Positions 22,751 to 32,254 of a stretch of 64,000 nucleotides of DNA are shown piece by piece. Position 1 is the stretch's first letter. Each line of letters begins with the position of its first letter. The notes under the pieces were generated by a model that saw only the letters and a program-made list of their open reading frames with translations, did no database searches and was not told where the DNA came from. The DNA is from Liolophura sinensis (lineage: Eukaryota; Mollusca; Polyplacophora; Chitonida; Chitonidae), in assembly GCF_032854445.1 (NCBI RefSeq), contig NC_088301.1, positions 51,695,187-51,759,186 of the forward strand, in the 5' to 3' direction. A program made the translations under genes and the position numbers.

Positions 22751-24690
22751 ATGGATCATGGGGAGGTAAGTTTAATCCGTGACCACAAACAAACCACAAA
22801 ATATGCTGAATACTTACACACCATGTATGAGCAAGATTTTAAGCGTGCTGCACGTGCGTGGAGAAAAATGCAACTCTGCTGGAGAAGATTATTTCTGATA
22901 GCAAGGACTTTCTCAGCTTCCGTAATGAACGCGATACGTTTGGTAATAGTATGTAATACGTCTCCGAAGCATTTGGGAAACTTGTCAGAACGAACTCCTC
23001 TTTGGCCACAGACAGTTCTTTTGCTGTCAGACATGAAGATTGAAGAAGATAATCTCCAAATAACCAAACAAATCGCGGACTGCATTCGAGTATGAGAAAA
23101 CCAGATTACGTCGCGAAGTAGTCGTAGAAGCAAGCAATCTGTCAAATCAACAGAGCGAGTCAATGCAGCGGCTGAAGCAACGGCCGTGAAGGCTAAGCTA
23201 CAGGTTATTGAACACAAGAGCAGAGCAAAATTCGAACTGGAACAAAGGAAACTGGACTCACAAAAATCTCAGGTTATGAAGGAATTTAGGATGGCACGAG
23301 CAAAACTCGACGCTATTGTTGAACTGGAAACAAAAGAACAAAATGACATTGACATTGATTTACCGACAGCCTGCAAGACAGAGATTGTTCAAAGATGCTT
23401 TGAAACACAGAGAAAGGAAAATCAAGCTCTTCACTCTAACATAAGTTTGCCAAGTGCAAAACCGAAAAGCGAAGGTAATATTAAAACAGCCTAATGCAGA
23501 AACGCATACTGGGGATTCCTTTAAACTGTCTTACTACGCAAACGAGTTCGTCCCCACACGTTTACAACAGCCAGATCAGCACATGCTCTCAAGGTATGAA
23601 CAGCCGTACACTCGCCAATCAAAGCATCAAAATACCCAGCATGCCCAAGACATCAGTTATATGGATAAGCCTTCGGGACCAGAACTGTTAAACTCTACAA
23701 GCGACGCGCAGAGCATCAACAACGTAGTACGACTGTTTAGCGAGCAAGTGAGCGTAAACAGACTGCCACCACCAGAGCCTGGAATATTTTTCGGCGATCC
23801 TCTGTCGTATCCTTAGTGGAAGGGAGCGTTCACTGCTCCTTTAGGACGTGGCGAAATACCCGAATGAGAACAAATTTATTACCTGAAGAAATACTTTGGA
23901 GAACAGGCAAAGGAAGCCGTTGAAGGTTACTTAATACTTTTTAATGCATGTACATATGCACTTCAACTTTTACAGCAGAGTTACCGAGACCAAAGATTGC
24001 TCATGGCCAAAGATTGCATCCAGGGATGGTCGGGCACTACGAAAGCTATCAGACTTTTGCAACTGTACTAGATGGAAATGGCAACGATTCCCAGCCTTTA
24101 CGTTCCAGGAAAACCAAAAAAATCCTGTTGAAACTACCGAACTGGCTTATTTTGCGATGGACATGGACATTTTCTGAGTGGAGAGACAGACGCCATCAGT
24201 TTCCACATTTCGACGAATTTGCGATCTCCATAGCGAAGGGGGCTACGATTGCCTGTGACCATGTGACATCTTTACAGAAAATCGGGGGGGGGGGGGGGCA
24301 GAGGCCAAGATTAGCGACCTGGAAGGCAGAACTACTGAGCGGAAACGATCCACTGGACATAGGTCCTATGAGACGCAAACCATTTCAGCCCTTACAGCAA
24401 GTCCAAAGAAAACAAAGAAGACCTGCGAAGTGTGTAGGAAGTCACATGATTTCAATGTTTGCGAGCAGTATCTTTCTCTCACCCTCCAAGATAGAAAGGA
24501 CTTTGCGATGAAAAACGGACAGTGGTTTGGGTGCCTTCTCTATGGACATAGATCCAGGGATTGTAAACACAGAAAAACCTGCTTCATCCAACTTTGTTAC
24601 ACGCCGACTACCGAAAACCTAATAAAGAGTCCCAGAAAACAACAGCGAAGACAGAAATCATTCACAATGCGTTGAGCCATCTGTGTGACA
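22751..24690 (+). pseudogene. gag-like remnant of the BEL/Pao element
   Basis: The reading frame begins MDHGEVSLIRDHKQ and soon needs frame changes. At about 23,160-23,350 is a charged, alanine-rich coiled coil (AAAEATAVKAKLQVIEHKSR and on). At 23,815-23,930 is a block like the BEL capsid region (YYLKKYFGEQAKEAVEG). At 24,430-24,600 is a zinc-knuckle-like cluster starting CEVCRKSHDFNVCEQ, followed by a GHRSRDCKHRKTC segment. Several stops and shifts separate these parts, so no intact product is possible. Confidence 0.75.
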
Positions 24691-24889
24691 CTCTGACACA
24701 GAGATAACCCGAGCAAGGAGATTCTTGTCTACGCTCTACTAGCTATACAGTCTGATACGACTTTTCTGCTGGGCAACACTTCACAACTGTCTAATATGAC
24801 TTCTGAGAACCAAGTACTCCACTGCCGACGGATTGATGGACTCCTTGTTAGAGGACACAATACTCCAACGAAAATCAGCCTATCTCTCA

Positions 24890-27000
24890 CGTACTCCAGG
24901 GAACCCATGCCCTCAAATCGAAAACGTTATCCCCACATCAGAATCTACTCGGTAATGGCCCCACCTGGAGAAGATTGCGGCTAAGCCCATGCCATTGTGC
25001 GACGCTAAAATTGGTCTTTTAATAGATTACTACTGCCCACAGGCTCTAACACCCGTGATGTGATCGCGTCCTCTGGAAATGAACCGTGTGGGCATCGTCC
25101 TTTGGCAAGAAGAGGTATACTCTCGACGATCAGCTTGGAACCGCTTGGATTCCTTGCCCCTGTCAAACTTGTTGGAAACCGTTGGAAACAGTTGTGCAAA
25201 CACAACAAAGCATGGGACTCACCACTGCCAGAGGAACGAAGTGTATTGTTCTCTCCTCATAGGCAAGACACATGTCACACTTCTGAAACCAATCACAATA
25301 CCCAGACTGGAACTCACTGCAGCGCTTATCTCGTTCAAAGTCAGCAGGCTCTTGAAAGGAGAACTGGAATACGAGATCACAGAAATGATTATGCAAGATT
25401 GTACCCGGATACCTGTCAGACGACACAGGTAGATTCCATTTCTTTGTTGCAAATAGTGTACAGCAAATCCGGAATCACACAGATCCGACACAGTGGCAAC
25501 ATGTCAGCACAGAAACTTACCAAGTCGATAAGACCTCAAGAGGAATCTCCGTACATGACTTTGTCACAAAGTCAAGGTGGACAAAAGGCCCTACATTCCT
25601 GTGGGGAACAGAAATTCCACAAACACGATTACCTGAAACTGAAAATCGATGAACAAGAAGTCAAGTAAGTTAAACTTCACACAACAACCTCAGTGATTGC
25701 ATCAGCCATGCTTACTGGAAAGATTACAAGTCTTCTCTGACTTGCGTGTTGTAGTTGTCTGTTTCAGACTGAAATAGAAACTTCAAACCAAGCAACAGAA
25801 ATCAACCGAAATAAAGGAAATGCGACTACCCAAGAAGAAAATACCTATCAACCAAGGGCGGTGAAACACTTGACAGAAACTGAGACGTTGATCAAGAATC
25901 AAGTTGGTTCAAGAATCAGCTTTCGGAGAAAAGATGTGTAAACTGCAATCCGTTCAACATACGAGAGCTGGTAAGCCTGCAAGTCTCATCGTTCAACACT
26001 TCCACAACAGAGTCCAACACCAAGGTCGAAGCATGACAGCCATCGCCATCAGATCAAGTGGGTTCTGGATCATCGGTTGATGATCCGAAGTTTTTCATCT
26101 CATCTTCTAGTACGTCAGCTGCAAGAATAAAAAAATGTCAGATTTAGCTACCGAGAGAATCGAACCTGCTCCTCCTTTTACAAATTGTGGAGTCTACCAC
26201 TTTGGTCCGTGATGCATAATAGTCAACATTGAGACAGCAGTCGCCTTGACAACGGACTGGCTTATTAACTCTTTGTGATGGTTCCTTGCCCCTAGAGGAC
26301 CGATACGATTCAAGCGTTCTGACCAAGGCACCAATTTTATTCGAGCATCCAAAAAACTGAAAAGGGCCCTTAATGAGTTAAATCATGACAGATTAAATCA
26401 AACAGTTCCTCATCTCCGAGAACTGCGACTACTTTAAGTTCAAAACCAATGTCCCCTCTGCGAGTCACATGGGTTGTGTCTGGGAGACACAAATTCGAAC
26501 TATGGAATGTCTTGGCGTCTCTTCTTGACAGCAATGACAGCAATAGTGAATAGCCGACCACCGACCACAGATAACCTGCGAGACCCCGATCCACCCGAAT
26601 CTTTGACTCCAACTTCTCACGATGAAAGCAAGGGTCATTCTTCCTCGTCTCGGAAACTTCGTCCGCGAAGACGTGTACTGTAGACAGCGATGGCGACGTA
26701 TTCAGCATGTGGCCAATGAGATTTAGATTTGCTGGAAAAAGGAATATCTACAAAGCCTACAAATTCGCCAGAAAAGAACATAACCAAGAGGGAGACGTTG
26801 TCATAGTCAAGGACATAAACCATTCCCAAAACCAGTGTCAGCTTGCTCCAGTTGTGGATATAATCGTCAAGTCCGACATTCCTATACCAACCGTAGTCCG
26901 TAAAGGGCGTTCCAAGTCCATAATCGCAAGATCCATTTCCACAACAACGTTTAACACTAACTTCCGAAGACAAAGGTATGTAAGAAATTATACAAATAAG
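24890..27000 (+). pseudogene. pol-like remnant (protease linker, RNase H side, integrase)
   Basis: The linker WPHLEKIAAKPMPLC is at about 24,955-25,010, then the sequence jumps to the post-catalytic RT block RRGILSTISLEPLGFLAPV at about 25,100-25,160. Integrase parts follow: a QHFHNRVQHQGRSM zinc-binding-side block near 25,990-26,040 ending GFWIIG, a RFKRSDQGTNFIRASKKL core piece near 26,300-26,350, and IVNSRPPTT near 26,550. The C-terminal end at 26,707-27,015 reads FRFAGKRNIYKAYKFARKEH then EGDVVIVKD. RT catalytic residues are absent. Confidence 0.75.
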
Positions 27001-27281
27001 AAACAAAGCCGGTAACACACAAGAGAGAAGCGGTCATCAGTTTTCAATGATGCCGGGCAGACAATGAATATTCCAGGGATGAATTCCATATCAAAGTTCA
27101 AAGGCATACTGTGAAAAAGACGGACACATTTGCACCGCGAAGTTGATGATCGCTGACCGTACCCTTGAAAAAAACGGAAAACGAAGACAATGGATCACAT
27201 TCATATCTAGACACTTGTGACTTGAAACTGTTGTTAGAGATTAATGACTGTGAAATTAGACAGCCCTAATTTGGGGAGCTA

Positions 27282-27803
27282 TGTAACGGCCTGTGTGAGG
27301 ACTGAGATTAATCCGTGAGGAGAGATTAGTTCCCCTTTGTACTAAGAGAGTTATTCCCCTTGTTTGTATATTGATTTTTGTGCGCATGTGTTCAACCTTT
27401 TTGCGAAAACCTAATGCAGATCCTGTTTAAGTTCACCGTGCCTGGTGAACCCACGCTCACTGGTGGTTAGTATTATTATTTGTTTATTATTATACCTGTT
27501 AGTGCTAAGGTAATGACAAGTTGTAATGCAACTGGATAACTGTATAACTTTTCATTTAGACGCTTTATTTCAAGTAAAACGGTATAAATGTAAAACGCAC
27601 ATGGCCTAATATTATAGCCGTTATTTGGTGCCCAGTTTCCGTTTTGTGTAAACAGTATTAGTAACGCACATTTTTGGTACGTTCAGTTTCACATAGCTTG
27701 CAGTTTTATGAATAAAGCTTCTGTATCAGACCCTTAATCTCGGTGTAACGGTTTCTTCATCGCAATGTGATGCTAGACACTACAGCTGGCATAGTCCGTT
27801 ACA
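27282..27803 (+). repeat. 3' long terminal repeat
   Basis: Starts TGTAACGG and ends CCGTTACA, an 8-base terminal inverted repeat with the usual TG...CA limits. A G-rich tract (TTTGGGGAGC) sits just before it as a possible polypurine tract. AATAAA at about 27,711 is a likely polyadenylation signal of the element. Its last 93 bases match 21,548-21,664. Confidence 0.75.
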
Positions 27804-28440
27804 GGAATCCAACGTCACTGGCAGATCAAAACTTTTGCAACGTGAATTTTTATTTAAAAAAATATTATGAATTATTATAAACATTGCTTTTCGATGCGTA
27901 ATGAGGTGGCGTTGAGGCCAAAAGGTCGTGTCATTGAGTCCACGCTGGAAACAAGTGGGTCTGGTCGGATTGTAGAGTTTGGTGTTCAGTTGTTGCGCGC
28001 CAAAGCGGACCAATGGGTGGGTTGGACTTTCCCGCTCGGATTTCGTAGACGTCTGCGCCGCGTCCGCCAAAGAGGACGGGCTGGACCAATGAGCGACGCA
28101 TGAGCAAAACGTCGGCTTGTAAAGTTGGGTTGAACAGCTCCAACCTGACCAGTGGGTGAGGAGCAGACCAAGAAACACAAGTGTTGGGGAAAATTGTCCC
28201 GGACTCGGCGTTAGTGCGCGAATTTCGATGAAGTTCGCGCTGACGGGCTAAATAGAAGCTCGCCACGCCACAGCAAAACTCGTGGGATTTTTTCTGACCG
28301 GACGTTCGCTGACGACCAAAGGAAGGGAAAATCACCCTCATCACTCGGGACAGCAGTGGACCCGTCCGAGTGCAGTCTGTTTGGGTGTGTACAAAACGGC
28401 TTGAAAGCGTTTGTGAACTCCATCTCTCGTCCAACAGTCA

Positions 28441-28600
28441 TGGTCCACACATGCGCACAGTGCCAGCGAGAGTTTTCTCGCCGGGCGGATTTACTGCGGC
28501 ATGAACGTACAGTACACGTAGAGTCCTTGGGAAGAGGTGCATTCGCTTGCCAAGTCTACACCGGGACATTCTCTCGACGGGACATCTGGCTGAGGCACTA
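28441..28600 (+). pseudogene. C2H2 zinc-finger ORF fragment
   Basis: The frame reads VHTCAQCQREFSRRADLLRH then ERTVH, a complete C-x2-C-x12-H-x4-H finger. A second unit follows with only one of its cysteines left (ACQVYTGTFSRRDIWLRH), and the ORF stops soon after. Another frame around 28,640 (TSDRVYTRRTNLVQHEQTYG) looks like a third, degraded finger. Upstream, three CCAAT-like boxes (ACCAATGGGTG, ACCAATGAGCG, ACCAGTGGGTG) lie at about 28,009, 28,084 and 28,148. The link to the viral-like genes is only by position and composition. Confidence 0.6.
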
Positions 28601-28835
28601 GCCAACACACAGCCTAGAGGAAAGGCAGTAAAGTACACGTCCGACAGGGTGTATACTCGACGGACGAACTTGGTCCAGCACGAGCAGACGTACGGGAATA
28701 AAAAGAGCGGACCTACCCATGTGAAGCGTGTGATATGACATTCTACCGGTTATCGGATTGGCAAGTGCTTCGACGTACTTAACAGGGAACGGTAAGTCCC
28801 ACAGCGTAGCTGTGTTACTTGGGTTCGTAACAATA

Positions 28836-28871
28836 CACGGCGTAAAACACCAATGAAATAAATAAACAAAT
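28836..28871 (+). mobile_element. SINE family B tail fragment
   Basis: ACGGCGTAAAACACCAATGA plus AATAAATAAACAAA. Only the 3' end is kept. Confidence 0.65.
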
Positions 28872-29689
28872 TGTTAGGTTCGCAGCCCTTTAGTATGTAC
28901 CACGACATGAAGCCTCCGTGACCTATGTTTAGGCAGCAGCCCTTCTAAATATAACGTGACAATAAGCTTCCGTGACCCATCGTTTGGCCCAGAGAGTTCC
29001 TAGAGAAAAATGACATCTTCTAGAAGCTACGTTTTAACTATGCACTGTGTAACGCTTGGCAGTTCTCTTCGTTTAATTTACTCCCGTGTGAGTTATAGGT
29101 ACTGAACACTTTGTTATTGTAAGGATATTGTGCTTGAATATTTTCTCTCGTTGTGTTCGTCCTGTCGTGAACTTATGTGAGCACATTCGTGTTACCTGTT
29201 AGGACTATGGACTTCGTTGCTCACCTGTATGAAGTAAGTACCTTTGCATTATTGGACAATACCTTGTAAAAATGGTCATATGGTCATATAATACCTTGTA
29301 AAATAACGTTTGCTTGTTTCTTTTTTGTGCGGCGTAGCTTTCTTGTATTTTGTACAAACCCTTCTTCATACAGTTAGTTGGGCCGTAAGAAAATAAACTC
29401 AATCACTGTGTATCGAACAGAAATGGTGTCACATTCAGATAAAAACTAGAGGCCAAGCCCGCAGCTGAGTAAATGTTTTTCCATACTGTCTACCCTCACC
29501 GGTGTTTCCTACTCGATTAGCAGTGACATGTTCTCTACAGTATTCTCCACTGTGTGTGTTTAGGACTATGCGATTTCTGAGGATGGTGAACTGTCAGAAT
29601 GTCCGTGTCGGTGATACCACCACCATTACCTATTGCCATTACATACGGTAACCTTTCTTCCCATGTGTTTTACAGGGATGTTAACAAAG

Positions 29690-29853
29690 TGCGATGGTAA
29701 GTGGGAAGGTCTGTCAGCAACCTGGGGATGTTCGTGGGTTTCCCCCGGGCTCTGTCCGGTTTCCTCCCACCATAATGCTGGCCGCGGTCGTATAAGTGAA
29801 ATATTCTTGAGTACGGCGTAAAGCACCAATCAAATAAATAAATAAAATAAACA
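29690..29853 (+). mobile_element. SINE family B, best-kept copy in this window
   Basis: Contains the head (GTGGGAAGGTCTGTCAGCAA), the middle (GTTTCCCCCGGGCTCTGTCC, CATAATGCTGGCCGCGGTCG), and the end (AATATTCTTGAGTACGGCGT, AAAGCACCAATC) with a (AAAT)n tail. The other family B copies match parts of this one. Confidence 0.8.
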
Positions 29854-30089
29854 AAGTGCGATGCATTGCACTACGGGGTCGACAGCCCTGCGGCTTAATG
29901 CGGTGTTCAGCCCTTGATCAACGCAGCCTGTCAACAAGGTCTCAGAGTGAGTCTGGCGCGTGTGTCGGTTTGGAATGCCCAACATGAGAGGTACGCGTTC
30001 CACCGTTCCGCTCGACGGCGCTACCTTCGTAACCGGACAGCCCGTTCCAGACGTTTTTAAAGGACAAGGGGGTCTTCTTTTTTCCCACT

Positions 30090-30624
30090 TTTAACGAGAC
30101 CACAACCTCCGTGGTGGAAAGGTTTAACCTTACCTTGAAAGCGCATATGTACAGGTATTTCACCGCTCACAACACTCGGCGGTGCCCTGGCTGGTCCGCG
30201 GCTACAAACGAAGTCACTTCGCGGAACCTGAAAGAATTGCGTCAAGCCTTGTTCGGTCCGCCGACCGCCGACCAACAAACGGCTGACGTACCGTTACCGC
30301 GCTGCCGATCTGAAGCGTAAGTCAATGGGAAATTCGAAAAATCGTACCTCCATAACTAGAGCACGGAAATGTTCCCCTTCGTCCGCACCGACCCACGTTA
30401 GCCAATCGTCTACACACTGGAGGACGAACGGAGAACAGTTGGCCGGGACGTTTAACGAGACCAATTTGCAGTCGGTGACGTCCGCGGCGGACAAATTTTA
30501 TCACGTGGAGAAGATCTTACAGACGGAACGCCGCCGAGGAAAACCGTACTATTTGGTGATGTGTGGCGGCTACCCACCTAGCTTTAATTCTTGGGTGCCG
30601 GCCACGAACGTCAGACTTATTTAA
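30090..30624 (+). pseudogene. Polinton-type integrase remnant with chromodomain
   Basis: A segment VVERFNLTLKAHMYRYFTAH is typical of the end of the catalytic core of Polinton and adintovirus integrases. A frameshift follows near 30,185, after which WLVRGYKRSHF continues in another frame. The ORF at 30,325-30,624 carries the C-terminal part: NGEQLAGTFNETNLQSV, then a chromodomain with FYHVEKILQTERRRGKPYYL and PSFNSWVPATNV. The upstream catalytic part of the core is not found. Frameshifts show it is not functional as it stands. Confidence 0.75.
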
Positions 30625-31073
30625 CAACGGTGACGGGATGTCGGTCAGTTCTTATCTATCTGCCTCAAGGGATGGATCAGTGTATTCTAGGACTGCGCGA
30701 AAACAAAGGCACCGTGGCAGCCGCGCTCTGATTTCTCCTGTACATGGGAGTCTTGGTAGGTGGGTTGGCCGCAGAACTCAGCGTTCAACTCCTCCAAGAC
30801 CAGTACAAGTTCAATTAAATAAGACGCTTCTTTGGCCGCTGACCTGGAAGGCTTCTCTCCCACCGTTGCCGAGCACCATCTCGAGTCAACCTCGGAATGC
30901 CGAAGCAGGCCAGAATCTGATGTCCACATCGCTACCCAACGACCGCGTTACGTACCGGACTGAAAGGGGTGGAAGATCGGTGAAGTGCGCCTTGAAACGA
31001 CAACTTTAGAGGGAGGCAGACAGTTGTTGGCCAAAGCAGGTCGCTTCGCTAAGAACATGGCGGGGGTGAGGCC

Positions 31074-31080
31074 TATAAAA
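31074..31080 (+). promoter_or_regulatory. TATA box before the capsid-like ORF
   Basis: TATAAAA, 93 bases before the ATG at 31,167, in a GC-rich setting where such a run is unlikely by chance. A fossil viral-type promoter is the simplest reading. Confidence 0.5.
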
Positions 31081-31166
31081 CGCAAGCCCCGGGAACATCC
31101 CCGGCCATCACACCGCACAGAGGACGAAGACGCAAAGCTTGTAGTCGGATATTTTTAGCTAACACC

Positions 31167-31860
31167 ATGACTTCGGTGAGGAGTGACTTTGATTTGTGGG
31201 CGTTACCTCCTACCGACACCAGCGTTCGAGAAGGTCGTTGGGATGCCTCCAGCCCGTCGCCAGCCTGAGCAACGTGGAGCCCGTGGCCGGGGCGTTTGAC
31301 AGAATGGATGAGAGCAGCAGCGGGTTTTACAAACGATTGCAGCTCACCGCCAAAAGTCGGTCAGTAGACATGCTGGGGCGCCTTGAAAGCGGTGGACAAA
31401 GCCCCTGCCAAGTACTCCATCCGCCGCGTGCTGACCAAAGGCCACACCCTCATCAACGAGCAAAACATGTTTCTCGGTAGTTTACCGACGTGTTTGGCGG
31501 TGGGATTTGTGAGCAACACGGCTATTGACGGGAGCTACGATACAAAACCTTTCCATTTCCAGCACTTTCACACTTCGTCGCCTTGCATCGTACTGAATGT
31601 ACTGAACCTCTTTATCAACACGGGGAAAATGTTCCCAACATCCTCCGCACCACGTTCGCCAAACGCAGCACGTTGTTTCGCTTCGACTCGACACCCAATC
31701 TCCACGACGATCATCCACTGAACCTGGTCCAGAAAGGCGATTTGTGGTCGAAGTTATGCTTAACGTGGTGTGCTACGCCGAGCGGTAGACACGGTATACG
31801 GAAAACTCGCTGGCGGAGATGCCGATGCACGAGACGCATCTCCGACACAAAAAAATAGTC
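31167..31860 (+). pseudogene. Capsid-related protein remnant (Polinton/adintovirus-like)
   Basis: The start ATG at 31,167 opens a frame with DFDLWALPPTDTSV that stops after 34 codons. After a large internal deletion, the frame from about 31,383 reads AVDKAPAKYSIRRVLTKGH, then LINEQNMFLGSLP and GSYDTKPFHFQHFH. Another frame from about 31,650 continues with NLHDDHPLNLVQKGDLWS. These blocks fit the family of C. elegans F54H12.2-like proteins, which are found with Polinton-type integrases and are thought to be virion proteins. The protein is broken by a deletion and at least two frame changes. Assignment to a specific capsid role is inference. Confidence 0.6.
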
Positions 31861-31920
31861 ACGGCGAGATAGGTGGAATTCAACTGTAGCGCGCACGGGC
31901 GAGTTTTGAGACGACCCGTT

Positions 31921-32252
31921 TTTATATATGAGATTTATATACTACTCAATCGACAAAGTGATTAAAGAAAAGTTGTACCAAGTACTTAAAACATGACTGA
32001 TATTCATTTCACCACGTCTATCTTGACACTACCCGTTACTTCGGTACACTTGTCACTTTGTTTAATTGCTATGATCATCAATGACTCCCTATAACATATG
32101 TATATTATGTATTTCGGATACCGTGTATGACCTCCAGCTATATTTTGGAGATATTTAGGTTCAGGTGCTTGTTTTTCAACTGCTAGATGACACGATGCCG
32201 CACTATCGTCATTCTAGGACAGGGAATTGTTTATAGAGACTTCCTTGATAGA
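31921..32252. other. Short unannotated stretch
   Basis: AT-rich spacer between the virus-like island and the Tc1 element. I see nothing in it. Confidence 0.5.
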
Positions 32253-32254
32253 TA

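Larger units (their letters stand above)
22751..27803 (+). mobile_element. Decayed BEL/Pao-type LTR retrotransposon
   Basis: Broken gag, protease-linker, RNase H-side and integrase segments follow the BEL/Pao order and end in a 522-base LTR. Recognisable pieces are a coiled-coil gag, a CCHC-like cysteine/histidine cluster, the stretch WPHLEKIAAKPMPL that typically links protease to RT in this family, RRGILSTIS with a following PLGFLAP, and integrase pieces such as SDQGTNF and IVNSRPPTT. Many stops and frameshifts occur. The RT catalytic core between about 25,040 and 25,060 is missing altogether, so the copy cannot be autonomous. A G-run of 13 bases lies at about 24,286-24,298. Confidence 0.8.
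27840..31920 (+). mobile_element. GC-rich island of Polinton/adintovirus-like gene remnants
   Basis: Base composition changes to about half GC, against about 35% around it, and codons look unlike the neighbouring host genes. Recognisable parts in order: a C2H2 finger ORF (28,441-28,600), an integrase C-terminal part with chromodomain (30,090-30,624), and a capsid-related protein with its own TATA box (31,074-31,860). No DNA polymerase B, packaging ATPase or protease is visible, and I see no terminal inverted repeats, so this is a partial, degraded insertion. Two SINE B pieces lie inside it. Confidence 0.65.

Noticed and set aside
27931-28434. 167-codon minus-strand ORF
   Set aside because: It opposes the plus-strand finger ORF, has no recognisable domain, and long chance ORFs are expected in GC-rich sequence.
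30563-31009. 148-codon plus-strand ORF after the integrase remnant
   Set aside because: It overlaps the integrase end in another frame, and its composition (Arg/Ser/Pro-rich) looks like out-of-frame GC-rich sequence. A core viral protein cannot be excluded but nothing supports it.
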